Below, one piece after another: positions 29,634 to 34,542 of a stretch of DNA of 34,542 nucleotides. A program made the position numbers and the translations under genes. The notes under the pieces are model-generated. The model made no database searches. It was not told the origin of the DNA and worked only from the letters and a program-made list of their open reading frames with translations. The stretch covers positions 1 to 34,542 of the forward strand of contig JABLYK010000023.1 in the NCBI GenBank assembly GCA_018265835.1, written 5' to 3'. Each line of letters begins with the position of its first letter. Position 1 is the stretch's first letter. This DNA comes from Oscillospiraceae bacterium. GTDB lineage: Bacteria; Bacillota; Clostridia; Oscillospirales; Oscillospiraceae.

Positions 29634-29713
29634 AAACGCGCCCAAAAAAATTCTTAGCGCCTTCTACGCACGTTTTTTGCGCGAATGATGTGGTATTTTG
29701 CCGTCCGGTGCGC

Positions 29714-29745
29714 ACAAAAAGGGCCGCCCTTTCGGGCGGCCCTTT
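29714..29745 (-). terminator. Terminator of the CDF gene
   Basis: Perfect 12-bp stem (29718-29729 with 29734-29745), loop TTTC, and an A-run to the left that reads as a T-run on the minus strand. Confidence 0.85.
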
Positions 29746-29775
29746 GCCATGTCTGCGCCTGTTTTCCCGCCCGCG

Positions 29776-30663
29776 TCACGCCGGGTTGACGTGCACGGTG
29801 CAGTGCTTGACGTCCGGATAGTCGCGTTCGAGCTCGTGGTGCACGGCCTCGGCGATGACGTGCGCGTCCCGCAGCGGCAGCGCGCCGTCGACCGCGATCT
29901 CGGCGTCGACATACGTCCGGCTGCCGAACAGCCGCGTCTTGAGATCGTCCACGCGCACGACGCCCGGCGTGCGCAGCATCGTCGCGCGCATGGCGGCGAC
30001 GGTGTCGGCATCGCACGCCCGGTCGACGAGCCGGTCGATGCTCTCGCGGAAGATGCCGTAGGCCACCTTGAAGATGAACAGGCAGATGACGATCGACGCG
30101 ATGGGGTCGAGGATGGGCACGCCGAGCCGCGCGCCGAGCACGCCCGCAAAGCTGCCGATGGACGACAGCGCGTCGGACCGGTGGTGCCATGCCTCGGCCT
30201 TGAGCGACACGGAGCGGATGCGTTTGGCCGCCGCGATCGTGTACCAGTACAGCCCCTCCTTGACGACGATGGACACGACTGCCGCGATGAGCGCGAGCAC
30301 ACCGGGTGCGGCCAGCGTCTCGCCGCGGACGATCTTCATCACGCCGGCGTAGCCGATCGCCGCGCCGACCACCACGAGGATATTGCCCAGCAGGATGGAC
30401 GCGATGCACTCGAGCTTTTCGTGCCCGTAGGGGTGGCTGGCGTCGGCGGCCTTGTGGGAAAAGACCGCGCCGATCATCACGATCAGCGAGCCGAGAATGT
30501 CGGACGCCGAGTGCACGGCATCGGCCACTATGGCCGACGAGTGCGCCACGATGCCGGCGACGAGCTTGAACACCGTCAGAACCGCATTGGACACGATGCC
30601 GACGGTGGACACCTGCATGGTCACGCGCTTGGCGTCATCGGGTGTAGAGGTGCGTGCGCGCAT
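29776..30663 (-). CDS. Cation diffusion facilitator exporter (CzcD-like, probably Co/Ni)
   Basis: A 295-residue CDF transporter with six membrane helices and a C-terminal cytoplasmic metallochaperone-like domain (about 205-295). Metal-site motifs are HSSAIVADAVHSASD (helix 2, D..HS..D), HPYGHEKLE and HHRSDALSS (helix 5, H..SD). CDF proteins export divalent metals against protons. Here Co2+/Ni2+ is suggested by the NiCo riboswitch in the leader rather than by the protein itself. ATG 30663 follows AAAGGAG by 9 nt; the frame is open further upstream but runs through the riboswitch. Confidence 0.93.
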   Translation of the reverse strand: MRARTSTPDDAKRVTMQVSTVGIVSNAVLTVFKLVAGIVAHSSAIVADAVHSASDILGSLIVMIGAVFSHKAADASHPYGHEKLECIASILLGNILVVVGAAIGYAGVMKIVRGETLAAPGVLALIAAVVSIVVKEGLYWYTIAAAKRIRSVSLKAEAWHHRSDALSSIGSFAGVLGARLGVPILDPIASIVICLFIFKVAYGIFRESIDRLVDRACDADTVAAMRATMLRTPGVVRVDDLKTRLFGSRTYVDAEIAVDGALPLRDAHVIAEAVHHELERDYPDVKHCTVHVNPA

Positions 30664-30683
30664 AAATAAGACTCCTTTCGCAC

Positions 30684-30722
30684 AAAAAAAGCGCCTGTGG
30701 GGCATATGAGTCCCACAGACGC
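30684..30722 (-). terminator. Riboswitch terminator of the CDF gene
   Basis: Stem GCGTCTGTGGG/CCCACAGGCGC on the minus strand (30712-30722 with 30691-30701), followed by seven T (30684-30690), directly downstream of the aptamer. Confidence 0.88.
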
Positions 30723-30779
30723 GGTGATATCCTGTCTGCTGCGGCGCGGACGCCGCCCGGCCGTTTCGGCCTGTCATTA
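30719..30779 (-). promoter_or_regulatory. NiCo riboswitch
   Basis: The minus-strand leader reads GACAGGCC, a short loop, GGCCGGGCGGC, a short loop, then GCCGCAGCAGACAGG. These are the conserved blocks of the NiCo (czcD) aptamer, in order and spacing. The 3' end overlaps the terminator stem, so metal binding can prevent the terminator from forming. The predicted transcription start coincides with the aptamer start. Confidence 0.88.
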
Positions 30780-30785
30780 GGAGGA

Positions 30786-30814
30786 AGTATAGCACGTGCG
30801 CGGCCGGCCGTCAA
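30786..30814 (-). promoter_or_regulatory. Promoter of the CDF gene
   Basis: -35 TTGACG (30809-30814), 17-bp spacer, -10 TATACT (30786-30791) on the minus strand, placing the start near 30779. Confidence 0.8.
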
Positions 30815-30832
30815 GCAGAATTTGCGCGCATT

Positions 30833-31459
30833 TCACCGGCGCAGCCAGTGTACGCCGGCGCGGTGGAGCTTGGCGCCGAGTATGAGCGCGATCTGCACCG
30901 GAACGCCGACGAAGAACGCTGCCCAGATGTTGTATTCGAGGTATTGAAAGTAAAACGCGGTGATCGTGCTCCACACGAACAGCGACGCGAACACGCACTG
31001 CAGCGTCGTCTCGCCCTCCCAGTGGCGGGAGAAGAGAAACGCCACGGCGAACGACACCGGCACCGCCCACACGAACGCCATCCAGTACATCTTGCCGATG
31101 CTGAACTGCGAATACAAAAACACCACGACCGCGACGACCCACACCATCGTCACCCACATGGCGGCGATGAGCACCTTGGGCATGAGGAAGGCATCGTGCT
31201 GCTTCTCACCGCTGCTCTCGGCGGCCTCGGCGCGCGCGGCGGCCACGCCGCCGTCCGTCAGCAGATCGTCCACGCGCAGACCGTAGAGGTCGGCGATGGT
31301 CTTGAGCATCACAACGTCGGGCAGCGAATCGCCCCGCTCCCACTTGGACACGGCCTTGTCGGAGTAATTGAACTGCGCGGCAAACTCGGCCTGGGTCAGG
31401 TTTTCTTCTTTTCTCAGCTCGGCAAGGTTGGCGGCGAGCGCGCCTCTCACATCATCCAT
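30833..31459 (-). CDS. XRE-family regulator with C-terminal membrane domain
   Basis: A 208-residue protein. Residues 5-65 are a Cro/C1 HTH: LAELRKEENLTQAEFAAQFN, then DKAVSKWERGDSLPDVVMLK, then LADLYGLRVDDLL-like sequence. A polar linker (about 70-92) is followed by four or five hydrophobic segments to the end. Such membrane-tethered XRE proteins are common in Clostridia; they may sense an envelope signal, but targets are unknown. No Shine-Dalgarno precedes ATG 31459, and a -10 TATACT ends 6 nt before it, so the mRNA is probably leaderless. The frame stays open upstream, without a plausible start. Confidence 0.85.
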   Translation of the reverse strand: MDDVRGALAANLAELRKEENLTQAEFAAQFNYSDKAVSKWERGDSLPDVVMLKTIADLYGLRVDDLLTDGGVAAARAEAAESSGEKQHDAFLMPKVLIAAMWVTMVWVVAVVVFLYSQFSIGKMYWMAFVWAVPVSFAVAFLFSRHWEGETTLQCVFASLFVWSTITAFYFQYLEYNIWAAFFVGVPVQIALILGAKLHRAGVHWLRR

Positions 31460-31465
31460 ACTATG

Positions 31466-31494
31466 AGTATACCACGCCGGGCGTTCGGCCGCAA
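31466..31494 (-). promoter_or_regulatory. Promoter giving a leaderless mRNA
   Basis: -35 TTGCGG (31489-31494), 17-bp spacer, -10 TATACT (31466-31471). Only six bases separate the -10 from ATG 31459, so transcription should begin at or within a base of the start codon. Confidence 0.65.
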
Positions 31495-31602
31495 GAGGCG
31501 CGTTTTTCCGAAATTCTGTCATTCTCCCGTTGGTAGAATCGCCTTCTCCCAACGTTTCTACCGCTCGCGCGCACGGAGGATGCATTTAAAAAGTCCTTGC
31601 CG

Positions 31603-31608
31603 TATAAT
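31603..31608 (+). promoter_or_regulatory. -10 box for the large anchored protein
   Basis: TATAAT with no convincing -35 (ATGCAT at 17 bp). It lies about 73 nt before the start codon of the 899-residue protein. Confidence 0.4.
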
Positions 31609-31680
31609 GAAGCTATGAAGAAATGTGATTTTCCTGACGATGTGCACGTCAGGCATCACCTGCAAGGGAGATCGATATTC

Positions 31681-34380
31681 ATGAGCAAACAGACCTTCCG
31701 TCTGCCGACATGGCGGCGCAAGCCGACCGCGGACGAGACCGCGCCGGACATCGCCGACAGCGAGCTGGTGCCCGCGGAGAGCGCCGCGCGCCCGACGCGT
31801 CACAAGCACGGCAAGCGTACCTATGTCATCGGCGGCGCGCTGCTGGCGCTGGCGATCGCGGCGGCGATCATCATTCCCGGCGCAGTCGGCGGCGGCGACG
31901 ATGACGGCGCCGGCGGCGCGAGCACGACGCTCTCCCGCCCGGACGGCGACCCCTCCGGCCAGAGCGCGGAGGACAACATCTACATCACAACCGGCGTCAT
32001 GGATCAGGAGACCTACCGCTCCGAGACGACCGGCGAGACGAAGGCGAAAGTCGGCTTCATCGACTACAATCAGGCCGTGCACAACGTGCGCGTCGTGACG
32101 AGCGACAGCGTCTTTACCGAGGCCATCAGCACGAGCATGTTCGTCAAGCTCGGCGAGCAGAAATACTTCAAGGACGGGGCCATCCTCGTGCGCAAGGCCA
32201 GCTCCATCAGCGGCGACACCGCCACCTGGAGCGACCAGATCGTGGCCATCTCGCAGCAGGACTATCAGGCCGCCTACGGGCAGGACCCGCGCAACCTCAG
32301 CAACTACGTCATCAGCCGTGACACGGTGCAGAATCCGTCCATGACCGCGAACGACGACGGCACCTACACCCTCACCTTCGACCTCGAGCCGGCCGGCGCG
32401 AGCGCGTATTACCGCCACCAGGTGCGCACGTACAGCGGCGCGGCGAAAAACCCCGAATTCACGGCCGTGCACATGGTCTGGACGATCGATGCCAACTGGG
32501 ACCTCCTGCAGATGGACACCGTGGAGAGCTACACCGTGTCCATGTCCGGCCTCGGCAGCCTCAACTGCACGAGCACGCTCACCGAGGCGTTCACGGACTT
32601 CGGCGCCGTGACCGACGACCAGACGGAGTTCCAGCACTACCTCGAAACCGAATATGACCCCAACAACCTCGGCAAACTCTCCGACGGCGGGCAGGACACG
32701 CAGGCCATGGTGCGCGACTTCTTCCGCCGCACGCCGAACTACAGCATCACGGTCACCGCCAACGGCCAGTCCTACGGCCTGACGGCGCACGTGGACATCG
32801 ACCAGACGGCCTTCCAGGTGCGCGGCAATGTCGCGGGCGTGGATCTCTTCGCGGCCTACAGCAACGAGCGCGTGTACGTCGCCTTCGGCAGCCAGAAGAT
32901 CGTCCTGCGCGCGACCGACACAATCGACGCGGCGCGCACGGTCGCGGGCTACCTCGGCGTGCAGATCCCGAACATCTCGCTCGACGCGGCCGGCATGACC
33001 GCGCTGACGAAAAACGTCGCCATGCAGGAGACCAACACCGGCATGACCATCCGGCTCAACGACCCGATGATCTCCGGCACCGTCCTGCTCACGGATCCGG
33101 ACGCCCTGCGCCTGACGCGCGCGGACGTGGCGCTCAACTTCGGCGGCGCGCGCATGCACGTCACCGCCACGCCGTACTACGGCGGCTTCCAGGTGCAGTC
33201 CCTCGAGGGCTACACGGACCTCACCGGCGCGCTGAGCCTCGTGAGCCCACTCATGGACGCAGCCACGGCCAAAACTGCAACGTTCCACGTCGCGCTCAGC
33301 GGCCCGCTGAGCCTCACGGGCACGGCCACCGTGACCAAAACCTCCGGCGGCTATGACGCCGCGCTCACCACCACGGTCGACGGCGTGACCGTCACGGCCG
33401 AGTACATCGGCAGTACGGTGTACGTCTCGGCCGGAAACATCCACGTCAGCGGCACGGGCAGCGAGATCAAGGACCTCGTCGCCTGGGCGGGCAGGCTCGC
33501 CGGGGCAAACGACGCCGCGGCCGCCGGCAACGCCTACGCGCAGTTTTTCCGCGAGCTCACGCCGCAGTCCGCCGTGGACAGCATTCAGGATCTTGCGTGG
33601 TCGGATAACGCGCTGCACGCGCAGCTGAACATCGCGGGCACACCTGTCTCCGCCGCCCTCTCGGCCGACAGCGTGACCGTCACGGCCGCGGGCTGGACGG
33701 TGCGCGTGACCATCACCGGCACGTCCGGCTCCGCCACCACGCTCACCCCCACGAGCGGCGATTATGTCACTCTCTCGCAGCTGCAGCCCTTCGCCCCGGT
33801 GCTCGAGCGCTATGTCGGCGCGCAGGCCATGGGCATGGCCGCGACCGTGTCCGTCAACGGCTACAGTCTCGATACCGACCTCGTGCTCTCGCTCGGCAAG
33901 CCTGTCGCGGCGCGCGCCGTGTCGCAGATCCTCGGCCGCGACCTGACCGTCACATTCTGGAACAGCCGCGTCTATATCGACTTCGGCTGGCACCATGTCG
34001 AGGCGTCCATGGGCTCGCTCGAGCAGGCGCTCTACGCCGTGCTCACCATCACGCCGGGCATCGACCGCCAGGGCATGCAGAACGCCATTGAAGCCTACAC
34101 GTACTTCTTCGAGCATCTGTCGTTTGCGAGCGTCGTCGGCGCGATCTCCGAGTTCAGCTATGCCGACGGGGCGCTGAACATCACGGCGAACATCGCGGCG
34201 TCGCCGCTCTATATCTCGCTCACGCCGAGCCAGATTACGCTGCGCACGCAGGTCGATTCGGCCTCCCTCGCCGTCACGGCCACGCCGGGCAGCGCCTACG
34301 CCGCCGCGCCGGATCTGACCCCGCAGGGCGGCAGCTACTATGATCTGGACGATTTCATTGCCCTGCTCCCGAGCTGGTGA
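31681..34380 (+). CDS. Large single-pass membrane protein with three internal repeats
   Basis: An 899-residue protein of unknown function. A basic, proline-rich cytoplasmic N-terminus is followed by one membrane helix (about 48-67) and a Gly/Asp-rich linker. The remaining 820 residues would be outside. From about residue 350 a beta-rich unit of roughly 180 residues appears three times, starting near 354, 543 and 718. Matching parts are RVYVAFGSQKIVL, TVYVSAGNIHVS and RVYIDFGWHHVEA; FFRELTPQSAVDSIQDLAWSDNAL and FFEHLSFASVVGAISEFSYADGAL (written here as homologous segments) also match. Repeats two and three end in TP-x-x-G-x-Y-x-x-L. ATG 31681 has GGGAG 12 nt upstream. It may be an envelope scaffold or binding protein. 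Confidence 0.8.
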   Translation: MSKQTFRLPTWRRKPTADETAPDIADSELVPAESAARPTRHKHGKRTYVIGGALLALAIAAAIIIPGAVGGGDDDGAGGASTTLSRPDGDPSGQSAEDNIYITTGVMDQETYRSETTGETKAKVGFIDYNQAVHNVRVVTSDSVFTEAISTSMFVKLGEQKYFKDGAILVRKASSISGDTATWSDQIVAISQQDYQAAYGQDPRNLSNYVISRDTVQNPSMTANDDGTYTLTFDLEPAGASAYYRHQVRTYSGAAKNPEFTAVHMVWTIDANWDLLQMDTVESYTVSMSGLGSLNCTSTLTEAFTDFGAVTDDQTEFQHYLETEYDPNNLGKLSDGGQDTQAMVRDFFRRTPNYSITVTANGQSYGLTAHVDIDQTAFQVRGNVAGVDLFAAYSNERVYVAFGSQKIVLRATDTIDAARTVAGYLGVQIPNISLDAAGMTALTKNVAMQETNTGMTIRLNDPMISGTVLLTDPDALRLTRADVALNFGGARMHVTATPYYGGFQVQSLEGYTDLTGALSLVSPLMDAATAKTATFHVALSGPLSLTGTATVTKTSGGYDAALTTTVDGVTVTAEYIGSTVYVSAGNIHVSGTGSEIKDLVAWAGRLAGANDAAAAGNAYAQFFRELTPQSAVDSIQDLAWSDNALHAQLNIAGTPVSAALSADSVTVTAAGWTVRVTITGTSGSATTLTPTSGDYVTLSQLQPFAPVLERYVGAQAMGMAATVSVNGYSLDTDLVLSLGKPVAARAVSQILGRDLTVTFWNSRVYIDFGWHHVEASMGSLEQALYAVLTITPGIDRQGMQNAIEAYTYFFEHLSFASVVGAISEFSYADGALNITANIAASPLYISLTPSQITLRTQVDSASLAVTATPGSAYAAAPDLTPQGGSYYDLDDFIALLPSW

Positions 34381-34416
34381 GCGGGCGCATCCCCCAAAGT
34401 TACCCACCCATCGCAC

Positions 34417-34450
34417 AGCAAGCCCCCGGACATCTGTCCGGGGGCTTGCT
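34417..34450. terminator. Terminator between convergent genes
   Basis: Perfect 15-bp GC-rich stem (34417-34431 with 34436-34450) and ATCT loop. Only pyrimidine-rich sequence follows on the plus strand. Confidence 0.8.
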
Positions 34451-34477
34451 GCATCCTCTTGCTCTCCTTTTGTGCAT

Positions 34478-34542
34478 TCAGTGCACACTCGCCTGCTTCT
34501 GCCGCAGGCTCAGGCAGTCGGCGATCATGGCGATGAACTCCG
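34478..34542 (-). CDS. C-terminal end of a further gene (partial)
   Basis: An open frame enters from the right edge and ends at TGA (34478-34480). The last residues are EFIAMIADCLSLRQKQASVH. GC content and codon use fit the neighbours. With about 20 residues no family can be named. It converges on the large anchored protein's gene, with a hairpin between. Confidence 0.5.
   Translation of the reverse strand, partial: EFIAMIADCLSLRQKQASVH

Noticed and set aside
28785..29713. CRISPR array or small RNA gene in the repeat-rich desert
   Set aside because: The repeats are too short and irregularly spaced for CRISPR. There is no cas gene, and no convincing promoter-terminator pair for an RNA was found.
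31558..34488. Open frame of 976 codons antisense to the large anchored protein
   Set aside because: Same GC-driven shadow effect: Arg/Val/Gly-rich, no ribosome binding site. The sense ORF has a good start, a membrane helix and internal repeats.

Overview
The window looks like chromosomal DNA of an anaerobic, endospore-forming member of the Clostridia, most likely an Oscillospiraceae/Ruminococcaceae-type gut bacterium. The evidence is the sporulation pair yabP-yabQ, a three-subunit [FeFe] hydrogenase, Gram-positive Shine-Dalgarno sequences and sigma-A promoters, and copies of the GGATGAGG-type palindromic repeats that I know from that group. The species cannot be named from the sequence. Housekeeping genes are GC-rich. 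The stretches around 1-2790 and 8400-11050 are visibly more AT-rich and look acquired.

Layout. 1-3092: a glycan-modification pair (membrane protein plus GT2 glycosyltransferase) facing a small XRE regulator across shared operator-like repeats. 3247-6442: an SPFH protein, then a TetR/ABC-2 transporter operon. 6609-7862: a ClC anion transporter. 8031-11133: tRNA-Ser(CGA) followed by two AT-rich cassettes, an ATPase with a PD-(D/E)XK-like tail and an XRE/SLOG pair, with three copies of a 47-nt repeat bounding them. 11242-12768: the sporulation/division cluster yabP-yabQ-divIC-yabR. 12978-14809: two tandem paralogous membrane proteins, the first with a zinc ribbon. 14971-16786: a marR-MATE operon. 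16930-19888: a lysine riboswitch with terminator controlling a polar amino-acid ABC transporter. 20047-21387: a 30-aa membrane peptide, a 47-aa ORF and XRE pair with two operators, a palindromic repeat and a PAP2 phosphatase. 21510-24174 (minus): a TM1266-family hydrogenase-associated protein in front of a NitT/TauT-type ABC transporter, behind a structured leader RNA with its own terminator. 24587-28651: hydC-hydB-hydA. 28652-29775: about 1.1 kb without genes but rich in repeats, including DnaA-box-like 9-mers and a pentanucleotide array. 29776-30814: a CDF metal exporter behind a NiCo riboswitch. 30833-31459: a membrane-anchored XRE regulator with a probably leaderless mRNA. 31681-34380: a large anchored protein with three internal repeats. 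34478-34542: the C-terminal end of one more gene.

How the parts work together. The hydrogenase trio would couple NADH and ferredoxin oxidation to H2 production. The divergent TM1266/ABC operon is probably tied to it, but its transported solute and the ligand of its leader RNA are unknown; this is the strongest candidate for an undescribed system here. The second candidate is the row of short cassettes behind tRNA-Ser. Three transporter units carry visible cis-regulation: lysine uptake (L-box), metal export (NiCo) and the TM1266-linked importer (unassigned leader). Several small regulators (XRE, TetR, MarR) sit beside clear palindromes in their own promoters.
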